A stretch of DNA of 23,124 nucleotides. It comes from a virus. The position numbers and the translations under genes are program-made. How positions within the stretch are numbered: the stretch's first letter is position 1; the number at the start of each line of letters is the position of its first letter. This document shows positions 9,300 to 14,812 of the stretch, one piece after another. Below the pieces are notes generated by a model. It was not told where the DNA came from. It did no database searches and worked only from the letters and a program-made list of their open reading frames with translations. The stretch is from positions 1 to 23,124 of the IMG/VR virus record IMGVR_UViG_3300005095_000145, one strand, 5' to 3'.

Positions 9300-9926
9300 T
9301 TACTTCAACCAAGAGTCTAATGCACCATACGGTGAACGCTGTATAGTAGTAAAGTAACCACCTAATTTACCTATAGCATTTCCTATAGTATTATATTGTT
9401 GACCTAATGCTTGCCCATATCCTTGCATTGTAGTAGATAAATTAGCAGATACATTAGACATACCTCCAGCTATTTGAGTATTTTGACCTAAGCCAAGCCC
9501 AAGGAATTGTGATTTCATAGCCACTGCTTTATCTTCCGCATTAGCTTGAGATAAAGCTTTTTGAATCTCTCCTTGAAATGTAATATCCTTATAGAGACTT
9601 GCTTCTAATCCTGAATTAGCTATATGTCTTTGAGCCATCATTTGAGACAACTCTTCCTGCGTTTCTTGCATAGCTTTCTGGATAGCTTGCCTCTCTTTTG
9701 CTGAAATCTTATCGCCAGTCAGGTTTTTGAAGTAAGTTCCTAAATCTTCTTGGAGTGAGCCATAAACTTTATACCAATCTTTATACATCTGCTTATAAAA
9801 ATTAAGTTGCTCTTTTTGTATACCTACTGCTTCTTTATAAGCATCTGCCATTTTAGACATACCTTTATATTGATAATACCCTTCTATACCTCCAAATATC
9901 CCTCCAAGCAAATCACCAAATCCCAT
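9300..9926 (-). CDS. Internal virion/DNA-ejection-like protein, 208 aa
   Basis: The start MGFGDLLGGIFGGIEGYYQY is Gly-rich and amphipathic. A helical Gln/Lys-rich middle follows (KEQLNFYKQMYKDWYKVYGS; QEELSQMMAQRHIANSGLEAS), and then a Gly/Asn/Ser-rich tail (QGYGQALGQQYNTIGNAIGKLGGYF). This layout is common in podovirus internal virion proteins that pass into the host membrane during DNA ejection (T7 gp14-like or P22 gp7-like roles). The membrane-active ends fit that, but I have no homology proof. It lies in the leftward virion operon with a 1-nt gap after the upstream gene. Confidence 0.65.
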   Translation of the reverse strand: MGFGDLLGGIFGGIEGYYQYKGMSKMADAYKEAVGIQKEQLNFYKQMYKDWYKVYGSLQEDLGTYFKNLTGDKISAKERQAIQKAMQETQEELSQMMAQRHIANSGLEASLYKDITFQGEIQKALSQANAEDKAVAMKSQFLGLGLGQNTQIAGGMSNVSANLSTTMQGYGQALGQQYNTIGNAIGKLGGYFTTIQRSPYGALDSWLK

Positions 9927-9927
9927 T

Positions 9928-10302
9928 TTACAGCCTTTCTAAGTAATTTTTTTGAGTAAGTTTTGAAAATAATCTATCTATATGAGGTTCAAAAGTCTGT
10001 CCTATAACTATCTTTTTAGGAAACATAGCAAATAGATGATCTAAAAAAGTTTTAAAAAGATATCTATATTTAGGTAAGAGATAGATTTGAATTAAAAAAA
10101 TATATCTATCTGAGTGGGGTTTATAAGTAGCAAAGCCTATTAATTTAGATTTAAATTTAACTATTACTGTTTTTAAAGTAGGAGGTATATAAAAAGCTAT
10201 GTATCCTTTTGTAGAAAGATAGTAGTCAGCTACCAGGGGTATGATAGGATTATATCTATAAGGTAATGGTAATTCTATGAGTTTTAGTTGTTGAGACATC
10301 AT
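9928..10302 (-). CDS. 124-aa protein of unknown function, first gene of the virion operon
   Basis: Not recognised with certainty. The mixed alpha/beta pattern, with KTVIVKFKSKLIGFATYKPH, YIFLIQIYLLPKYRYLFKTF and KIVIGQTFEPHIDRLF, vaguely resembles small GNAT-fold phage proteins (beta strand, loop, beta strand, then a helix), but no acetyl-CoA-binding RxxGxG/A motif is visible. It opens the leftward operon, about 60 nt downstream of an extended -10 promoter. The ATGATG start is preceded on the - strand by AATAAGGTTAT, a weak AAGG ribosome binding site. Confidence 0.6.
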   Translation of the reverse strand: MMSQQLKLIELPLPYRYNPIIPLVADYYLSTKGYIAFYIPPTLKTVIVKFKSKLIGFATYKPHSDRYIFLIQIYLLPKYRYLFKTFLDHLFAMFPKKIVIGQTFEPHIDRLFSKLTQKNYLERL

Positions 10303-10369
10303 ATAACCTTATTGAAAATAGATCTATTTGTATGGGAGTTCTGGAAGAGTCCTATGTTATTGCTATTTT

Positions 10370-10378
10370 ATTATAGCA
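10370..10378 (-). promoter_or_regulatory. Extended -10 promoter for the leftward virion operon
   Basis: On the - strand the sequence TGCTATAAT is a perfect extended -10 element (TG-N-TATAAT). Transcription would start near 10363 and read through all the leftward virion genes. No good -35 box is visible, as expected for extended -10 promoters. It lies at the edge of the decamer repeat block. Confidence 0.55.
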
Positions 10379-10380
10379 TA

Positions 10381-10520
10381 TGAAGGAAATATTAGGAAGG
10401 AGTTGGAGATTAGTTGAAGTTATTAGGAATTTGAGGAAATTTGAAGGAAATTTGAGGAATCTGAGGAGATTTGAGGGAATTTGAGGAGATTTGGGGAAAT
10501 TTGAGGAGATTTGAGGAAAT
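10381..10520 (+). repeat. Decamer repeat array, consensus TTGAGGAGAT
   Basis: From 10431 to 10520 the sequence is nine copies of a 10-nt unit (TTGAGGAAAT, TTGAGGAGAT, TTGGGGAAAT and so on), with one 11-nt and one 9-nt unit that cancel out. More degenerate units extend left to 10381. A 10-nt period puts every copy on the same face of the helix, and the strand is purine-rich. It sits in the divergent intergenic region, so operator or origin functions are possible. There is no gene on either strand; the ORF at 10579-10776 is low-complexity. Confidence 0.85.
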
Positions 10521-10680
10521 TAATTAGAAATCTTCGAAATATTATGATACTCCGAAATCTTGGTAATATTGGAAATTATTGAAATCTGGGAAGTGTAGGG
10601 AATGGGATATATCCCCCGCTTACCCTCCCCTACCCTTCCTTGCAACCCCTTACATCTCCTCAAATTTCCCCAAATTTCCT
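10484..10680. repeat. 27-bp inverted repeat around the divergent control region
   Basis: Bases 10484-10510 match the reverse complement of 10654-10680 at 26 of 27 positions, so the decamer block reappears in opposite orientation. Between the arms is a perfect 12-nt palindrome (10604-10615, GGGATATATCCC) and a GC-rich pyrimidine run. The remaining part of this 624-nt gap (10681-10926) holds two TTGACACAT copies (10727, 10801) and two copies of CATATTATCTAATAT (10691, 10807). The second TTGACA (10801-10806), with TATATT at 10825-10830 (18-nt spacing), could be an additional rightward promoter. Confidence 0.8.
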
Positions 10681-10857
10681 AAAATTTTCTCATATTATCT
10701 AATATTTTGCTACATTTCCTCGAATTTTGACACATTTACCCACACTTTTTACCCAACTTCTCCTAATATTCTTTAATATTCATACCAAATCAACCAAATC
10801 TTGACACATATTATCTAATATACTTATATTTTTTAATATACTGCCTAAACACAAAAG

Positions 10858-10892
10858 ATTTAATTGAATTCTAAGCTAACCTTAGATATTAT
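10858..10892 (+). promoter_or_regulatory. Promoter of hairpin gene A (TCTAAG-type)
   Basis: The -35 is TTGAAT (10864-10869), then a 17-nt spacer and -10 TATTAT (10887-10892). The spacer is itself an inverted repeat, TCTAAG-N5-CTTAGA (10870-10886). The 18-nt block 10858-10875 matches the corresponding blocks of the gene B and gene C promoters at 16 of 18 positions each. The predicted leader is about 28 nt and ends with AGGAGG at 10915-10920. Confidence 0.7.
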
Positions 10893-10926
10893 CTATATAT
10901 TTATAAATTTTAATAGGAGGTGCTAA

Positions 10927-12288
10927 ATGAATACTAAAACTAATACTAAATTAGAATTTAAGAGCACTTACTATGAAATAATAGTAAGTGCTCTAAGAGA
11001 AATAAATGAAAAAGACTACAACAGATTTTGTAGTCTCCCAATAGGAGGCTACAAAAGATTTAAAATATTAGAGGCAAATTTGCCTCTAATAGAGGCAAAT
11101 ATAAATAAATATATTGTAATTAAAAAGGAGGTAGTTGAGGCTTTTGCAGCCTATAACTACCTCAAAAAATTACCTCTACAAAGCTTAGACTTTGTAGAGT
11201 ATACTTTAGAATGTAGCAAAAGGGGGATAATTTCCCCTTTTGCTACTAAGAAAGATTTAGCAGTTTGGGACAAATTGTCCCAAACTGCTAATACATATAC
11301 TCTAAAAACTAAGGACGTGTCTTTTGAGCACGTCCTTAGTTTTTTAATAGAATATTTAGAAAGAGCCCCTAAGTGGGCTCTTTCTATTTTAAACAGTCTC
11401 CCTAAAGATTGGAGGGAGACGCACGACCTCTTAGTAGCTACTAAAAGGCTACTAAGAGGTCTTTATAATTTAAAAGAAGAGCATAAAGATATAAAATATG
11501 CTCTTCTTTTAAAAATTTATAAAAAAGGTCTACACAAAATAATTGTAGACCTTTTAAAATTAAGGAAAAGGGGAGACTTTACAAAAGTAAAGTCTCCTTA
11601 TTTAAAAAAGTTTTTAAAAGATCCGCACGCTTTTATAGAGCGTGGGGATCTTGTAAAAATTTGGTTAGAAGAAAAATTAGAGGGGATAGAGATCCCCTCT
11701 AATTTTGCAAAATCCATTCCTCTCTACTTAAATAATCTAAGTAGAGAGGATATTATAGAGATTGTGGAGTATGCTAATAAACATACTCCACAAAAATTTA
11801 AACTAAATTTACCAACCCTAAGAGTGGGTAGATACACTCTTAGGGTTGTGGATGAAGATGAATTCGAGAACTTGGCAGCCGGTTATATAACCGAATGCTG
11901 CCAAGTCCTCGAATATGCGGGGGAAAGCTGTATGAAAAAAGCCTATAAATCCCCGGATGCGGGGATTTTAGGCTTTTTTGAAAATGATAAGCTCATCGCC
12001 CAAAGTTACATTTGGGTGGATGAAGAGAATAAACTATTAGTATTAGATAGCATAGAGTGTGTAGCTAAAGTTAGCTACAGCTCTATAGCTAATCTAATAC
12101 TAAGATTAGATAAGGAGATATTTCCTTATCTAAATTTAAATATAGCCATAGGTGCTACATCATATGGCATTACGCCAAAAATAATAGAAAAATTAGGGGA
12201 TGCCGTTAAATACGAGATGTCCCCTAATCAAAGATATAACCCCGCGTCTTATACAGACGCGGATAAAGTTTGGGTAATAGAGAATTAA
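10927..12288 (+). CDS. Hairpin gene A: 453-aa protein encoded by tandem inverted repeats
   Basis: Function unknown. The first 300 residues are helical, Lys/Leu-rich and without recognisable motifs. The last 150 look like a folded domain: GRYTLRVVD at about 302, TECCQVLEYAGESC with C324, C325 and C335, then AGILGFF, AQSYIWVD at 358-365 and LVLDSIE at 371-377. I have seen a similar CC..G..C / AQS.hW / hDSIE pattern in uncharacterised phage proteins, but cannot name the family; PcfJ-like is a guess. The reading frame is intact despite the extreme secondary structure of the DNA, and codon use matches the phage, so it is translated or was until recently. The ATG follows AGGAGGTGCTAA (AGGAGG at 10915-10920, 6-nt spacing). 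The stop TAA sits in the centre of a perfect 30-nt palindrome. It is convergent with hairpin gene B. Confidence 0.85.
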   Translation: MNTKTNTKLEFKSTYYEIIVSALREINEKDYNRFCSLPIGGYKRFKILEANLPLIEANINKYIVIKKEVVEAFAAYNYLKKLPLQSLDFVEYTLECSKRGIISPFATKKDLAVWDKLSQTANTYTLKTKDVSFEHVLSFLIEYLERAPKWALSILNSLPKDWRETHDLLVATKRLLRGLYNLKEEHKDIKYALLLKIYKKGLHKIIVDLLKLRKRGDFTKVKSPYLKKFLKDPHAFIERGDLVKIWLEEKLEGIEIPSNFAKSIPLYLNNLSREDIIEIVEYANKHTPQKFKLNLPTLRVGRYTLRVVDEDEFENLAAGYITECCQVLEYAGESCMKKAYKSPDAGILGFFENDKLIAQSYIWVDEENKLLVLDSIECVAKVSYSSIANLILRLDKEIFPYLNLNIAIGATSYGITPKIIEKLGDAVKYEMSPNQRYNPASYTDADKVWVIEN

Positions 12289-12301
12289 TTCTCTATTACC
12301 C
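10961..12301 (+). repeat. Tandem hairpin array filling gene A
   Basis: Consecutive inverted repeats read by eye (outer limits; stem bp): 10961-10994 (14), 11026-11056 (13, one G-U), 11067-11090 (12, perfect), 11128-11163 (9+5), 11174-11199 (10), 11213-11246 (13), 11257-11291 (17), 11304-11344 (16), 11357-11386 (12), 11396-11420 (7), 11425-11461 (14), 11469-11513 (17), 11523-11555 (12), 11572-11597 (11), 11618-11652 (13, one mismatch), 11673-11706 (15), 11718-11750 (13), 11762-11793 (12), 11813-11848 (14), 11862-11914 (7+10+7), 11935-11979 (11+8), 11999-12016 (6), 12037-12103 (12+3+6+9), 12106-12133 (11), 12145-12168 (6), 12192-12228 (9), 12242-12262 (8), 12272-12301 (15). Roughly half of all bases are paired. 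Two groups contain a third copy of the arm (11014-11021; 11091-11100), allowing alternative pairing. Confidence 0.95.
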
Positions 12302-12357
12302 TTTTTATTTTTCCTATATATCATATTTTTTAATATCACATATAGGAAAAATAAAAA
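12272..12357. terminator. Terminator of gene A plus a shared bidirectional hairpin
   Basis: A perfect 30-nt palindrome (arms 12272-12286 and 12287-12301) carries the gene A stop codon and is followed by a T-rich run (12302-12312): an intrinsic terminator overlapping the CDS. A second stem, 12302-12319 with 12340-12357, is 18 bp and perfect. Its 20-nt loop contains a smaller hairpin (12323-12327 with 12332-12336). The second stem lies between the two convergent genes and can work in both directions. Confidence 0.8.
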
Positions 12358-12385
12358 AGCCTAAGTTCTAAACTTAGGCTTTTTT
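12353..12385 (-). terminator. Intrinsic terminator overlapping the end of gene B
   Basis: A 15-bp perfect stem (12353-12367 with 12371-12385) with a 3-nt loop contains the gene B stop codon (12361-12363) in one arm. On the - strand it ends in a run of six T. Six bases are shared with the 18-bp stem on the gene A side, so the two hairpins compete. Confidence 0.8.
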
Positions 12386-12831
12386 GAGATAATGTTTTTT
12401 AAGGACTTGCAGCAGCAGCAAGTCCCATCGCTACAAGGAACTTTTAGTTCCTTGTAGTTTTTTTGATAAAACTTTCTAAGGAACAAGAGTTCCTTAGAAA
12501 GATAATTTAGAGCCTCTAATCCATAGAGGCTCTCATTTAAAGAAGAACTCTTGCCCCATGGCAAGAATCCTATTTTTATTTCACTTTTATCAAGGGCAAT
12601 TTTTAATTGCCCTTGATTGTTATTATAGGCACTACCAATTGGTAGTGCCTCTTTAATATATAATTCACTTAAGAGCTTTATTAAAGCTCTTAAGTATTTT
12701 ATTTTATAGAGGACATCTAAAATGCCCTCTACTTCTAATAATTTCTCCTTTTTAGGAAGAAAGAGGTAAATCTCCCTCTTCCCTCCTAAAATCTCTTCTT
12801 TTAAAAAATTTAAAATCTCTACTCTTTCCAT
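12361..12831 (-). CDS. Hairpin gene B: 156-aa protein encoded by tandem inverted repeats
   Basis: Not recognised. The start is taken as ATG 12829-12831, eight bases after AGGAGG; the in-frame GTG nine bases upstream lies inside the ribosome binding site and cannot be the start. The protein is helical and Leu/Lys/Glu-rich (IKYLRALIKLLSELYIKEA; ALNYLSKELLFLRKFY). Near the C-terminus is the Cys cluster VPCSDGTCCCCKSL (C133, C138-C141), produced by a TGC run lying in the loop and arm of a hairpin; metal binding is possible but unproven. It is divergent from gene C, sharing a back-to-back promoter, and convergent with gene A, sharing terminator sequence. The same ribosome binding site (AGGAGGTGC) and promoter design tie it to A and C. 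Confidence 0.75.
   Translation of the reverse strand: MERVEILNFLKEEILGGKREIYLFLPKKEKLLEVEGILDVLYKIKYLRALIKLLSELYIKEALPIGSAYNNNQGQLKIALDKSEIKIGFLPWGKSSSLNESLYGLEALNYLSKELLFLRKFYQKNYKELKVPCSDGTCCCCKSLKNIISKKPKFRT
12403..12815 (-). repeat. Tandem hairpin array filling gene B
   Basis: Stems, in + coordinates (bp): 12403-12425 (8), 12431-12457 (12), 12472-12501 (13), 12509-12533 (10), 12549-12566 (7), 12589-12617 (13), 12627-12650 (12, perfect palindrome), 12667-12695 (14), 12707-12731 (10), 12751-12790 (16), 12799-12815 (7). Loops are 0-8 nt. The 12707 stem has one, and the 12751 stem two, positions that are A-C on the + strand but G-U in the - strand mRNA. These stems are therefore fully paired only in the gene B transcript. 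Confidence 0.93.
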
Positions 12832-12865
12832 TTTTTGCACCTCCTTAAAATTTAATTTATATTAG

Positions 12866-12900
12866 ATTATATCTATTATTTTCTTAGAATTTAATTAAAC
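12866..12900 (-). promoter_or_regulatory. Promoter of hairpin gene B (TCTAAG-type)
   Basis: On the - strand: -35 TTAAAT (12889-12894), TCTAAG at the start of a 17-nt spacer, and -10 TATAAT (12866-12871). The 18-nt block (12883-12900) matches the gene A block at 16 of 18 positions. The -35 abuts the gene C -35, so the two promoters are back to back within a dyad (TTCTTAGA at 12881-12888, TCTAAGAA at 12901-12908, with TTAATTAA near the centre). The leader is about 28 nt. Confidence 0.7.
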
Positions 12901-12923
12901 TCTAAGAATCTATCTACTATAAT
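12889..12923 (+). promoter_or_regulatory. Promoter of hairpin gene C (TCTAAG-type)
   Basis: The -35 is TTAAAC (12895-12900), followed directly by TCTAAG (12901-12906), 11 nt, and a perfect -10 TATAAT (12918-12923). The 18-nt block 12889-12906 matches that of gene A at 16 of 18 positions. The leader is about 25 nt and contains ATAGGAGGTGCA (12941-12952) just before the ATG. Confidence 0.72.
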
Positions 12924-12954
12924 ATAAATGTAATTAAATTATAGGAGGTGCACG

Positions 12955-13350
12955 ATGAATAAATTAATTTTAAATCTTAAAAGTCCTATCTCAATAAATA
13001 GGACTCAAAAATTATTGGAGCAAGTTTGCTCCAATATAGGTAAAAAATGGGCTATATGGTATAGCCCATCTAAGAATTTCTATTATGTCAAGATAAACGG
13101 GATATATAATCCCGTTTATCTTAATGATCTATTAAGGTTAGCTTCCTGGCTTAACCAGGAAGCTATCGCATACCAAATGGTATGCGATATCCACCATGCC
13201 AAAGGCATGGTGGGGTTAAAAGCGTGGAGATGGGAATTTATCCCATCTCTATTTACTAAGAAAGCTTCTAAAAAAAGAGGATTCGTCCTATTATCCACAC
13301 ATAAGACGAATCCTCCTAAAATAGATTATTCTATTATGCTCACCACCTAA
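12955..13350 (+). CDS. Hairpin gene C: 131-aa protein encoded by tandem inverted repeats
   Basis: Not recognised. It has an N-terminal beta/alpha-like pattern (LILNLKSPISINRTQKLLEQV, then KKWAIWYSPSKNFYYVKINGIY), a helical middle (LNDLLRLASWLNQEAIAYQMV), a CDIHHAKGM segment and a Trp-rich KAWRWEF. It lacks the charged helices of A and B. The ATG is 6 nt after AGGAGG (12943-12948), and the stop (13348-13350) lies in the loop of the final hairpin. The reading frame is open through ten hairpins, and the RBS and promoter are shared with A and B, so it is very likely translated. The antisense ORF at 13116-13298 is a by-product of the palindromes. Confidence 0.75.
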   Translation: MNKLILNLKSPISINRTQKLLEQVCSNIGKKWAIWYSPSKNFYYVKINGIYNPVYLNDLLRLASWLNQEAIAYQMVCDIHHAKGMVGLKAWRWEFIPSLFTKKASKKRGFVLLSTHKTNPPKIDYSIMLTT

Positions 13351-13364
13351 GCAGTGGTGGGCAT
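12982..13364 (+). repeat. Tandem hairpin array filling gene C
   Basis: Stems (bp): 12982-13005 (8), 13013-13036 (11), 13047-13069 (10), 13090-13122 (14), 13139-13165 (11), 13165-13188 (11), 13191-13213 (10), 13227-13249 (9), 13277-13315 (11), 13336-13364 (11, with one U-G pair in the mRNA). A small 5-bp stem lies at 13321-13334. Loops are mostly 2-6 nt, and neighbouring stems are almost contiguous between 13139 and 13213. Confidence 0.94.
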
Positions 13365-13417
13365 TAACTATCTTCTTTTTATTATCCTCCTCCATTCCCT
13401 CCAATTCCCTCTATTTC

Positions 13418-13595
13418 TTAATATAGGATATAAATTATTCATAATCTGAAACTTTTTAAAATTCCTTCATAATCGTTCAAAATTGCCTCTAAAATCCATT
13501 TTCTTATAACTACTGCTACCTTACCCTTAGTAAACCTCAAAAACCCTCAAATTTGGCTATTTATTAATATAGGATAGGAATTATTCATAATCTGA
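13418..13595 (+). repeat. Pair of 32-nt direct repeats
   Basis: 13418-13449 and 13564-13595 are identical at 30 of 32 positions (TTAATATAGGATA...TTATTCATAATCTGA). Just after the first copy (about 13461-13500) is a degenerate copy of the arm of the large hairpin at 15537-15668 (CCTTCATAATCG...GCCTCTAAAAT). Confidence 0.8.
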
Positions 13596-13609
13596 GAAAT
13601 AGCTATTGC

Positions 13610-13746
13610 TTTAGTTAGGTTTTGATGGAATCTGATGGAAATCTTTTGAATTTAGTTAGGTTTTGATGGAATCTGATGGAAATCTTTTGAATTTAGTTGG
13701 GTTTTGATGGAATCTGATGGAAATCTTTTGAATTTAGTTGGGTTTT
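13610..13746 (+). repeat. 41-bp tandem repeat, 3.3 copies
   Basis: Units at 13610-13650, 13651-13691 and 13692-13732, plus a 14-nt partial unit to 13746. They differ mainly at one site (TTAGTTAGG versus TTAGTTGGG). Each unit contains TGATGGAATCTGATGGAAAT, itself a short internal duplication. No role is evident; near-identity suggests recent expansion. Confidence 0.92.
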
Positions 13747-14158
13747 AGTCAGAAGTTTCCTGGATTCTGATAATAGTGTGTAAATTCGTAACAAATTTAA
13801 AATTATGTAGGGTGTCTTAAAATGATTTTAGTGAAATAAAAAATCTTATAATTTAATATAAAAATTTTTAATTTTCAATTATAAGAAAAACTTATAATTA
13901 AATCTTCGAATTACGACACCCAGCAGTATCCCTCTCAAGTCACTGATGTCCCATATATTGGTAGTTTATATTAAATATAAAAAATTTTAATTCTGTATTA
14001 TAAGAAAAACTTATAATTCTCAAGAGCAGTTAATCCCATTTTTTCATTATTTTATGGAAGAGTTAGATAACACAGTCCTGCTGTGATTGACCGGTGTGCT
14101 GAAAATTGCGGGAAAGTATAGATAAGATCTTGATGGTTAGGTTAAAGATCGAAAATTT

Positions 14159-14302
14159 TTGTATACCCCCACCGAAAATAGGAAGGGAGAGGCATCTTTT
14201 GCAATGGCTGGAAGATGCGATGAATTGAGAGGTGGAAAATGGATTCGGAAAATTTACTGGTGAAATTTTAACATACCCCATTGAAAATTTGGGGGTATAC
14301 AA
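14159..14302. repeat. 144-nt segment bounded by 12-bp inverted repeats (TTGTATACCCCC)
   Basis: 14159-14170 is the exact reverse complement of 14291-14302. Inside is a 7-bp hairpin (14192-14198 with 14212-14218). Just upstream is CACAG-TCCTG-CTGTG (14071-14085). Related GTATACCCC sequence recurs near 15190. It could be a folded RNA or a small mobile or regulatory element. The long - strand ORF here has no ribosome binding site and unnatural composition. Confidence 0.6.
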
Positions 14303-14369
14303 TTGTATAGGTTACCTTTTTTAGCGCTATCAACACGATTGAGTTATACAGACTTAACGTTAATGATTC

Positions 14370-14657
14370 GTTAACCTTTCGTTAATGGATGGTCAAAAAA
14401 TTTAGAAATGTTAGATAAATCCTGGTTAATCTTTTGTGAACATTTGTTCATAAGAATTCGAAATTTTTAGAAGACTTTTCTAAAGTTGAAAAATTTTTAA
14501 GTCAAACAGACTCAGAAGTATAGGGGTTTTAAAAAAAATGTGTGAAAAATGTGTGAAAAATATGTCAAAAATTCCGGCTAAATCACCTAAAAAATACTCC
14601 GATTTATACTCAAAGTTCGATGTAGTAGGCTCGGAAAAAGGTTAACGAAAGGTTAAC
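14370..14657. repeat. 16-bp inverted repeat GTTAACCTTTCGTTAA, with a third copy at 15205
   Basis: 14370-14385 is the exact reverse complement of 14642-14657, and a variant (ATTAACCTTTTGTTAACC) occurs at 15205-15222. Each site has two GTTAA half-sites 11 nt apart, spaced about one helical turn, as expected for a protein binding site. The interval also holds a small tandem repeat of AATGTGTGAA (about 14538-14561). Confidence 0.7.
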
Positions 14658-14691
14658 AGAGGTTGGGGGTAGGCGATACTTTAGCGTGTTG

Positions 14692-14812
14692 GGTCCTGCA
14701 AAAAAATCTTAGAATATTCAAATTTTTTAAAAGATTAATGAAAAGTTAATGAGATGTGTAAAAAATGTGATTTAGAGGGGTGTCTTAGAAACCCCCATTT
14801 TCGTGCAGGACC
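14692..14812 (+). ncRNA. Possible structured RNA closed by a 9-bp GC-rich stem
   Basis: GGTCCTGCA (14692-14700) pairs exactly with TGCAGGACC (14804-14812). Inside is a 5-bp GGGGT/ACCCC hairpin (14777-14781 with 14791-14795). It is one of the few GC-rich stems in an AT-rich noncoding region. No promoter or terminator is clear, so RNA status is speculative. Confidence 0.3.

Noticed and set aside
10579-10776. 65-aa + strand ORF in the divergent region
   Set aside because: Low-complexity (Pro/Phe/Ser/Tyr-rich) reading of the pyrimidine-rich repeat arm, with no ribosome binding site.
12361-12840. Gene B starting at the GTG at 12840
   Set aside because: That GTG is part of the AGGAGGTGC ribosome binding site itself; the ATG at 12831 has correct spacing.
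13116-13298. 60-aa ORF antisense to gene C
   Set aside because: Palindromic coding DNA automatically tends to be open on the other strand; no RBS or promoter.
10927-13364. Hairpin genes as an integron, transposon or retron-type element
   Set aside because: No terminal repeats common to all three units, no reverse transcriptase, transposase or integrase in the window, and the hairpins differ from one another in sequence.
14063-14302. 79-aa - strand ORF in the gene-free region
   Set aside because: No ribosome binding site, Ser/Phe/Ile-rich composition unlike phage genes here, and its start coincides with the end of an inverted repeat.
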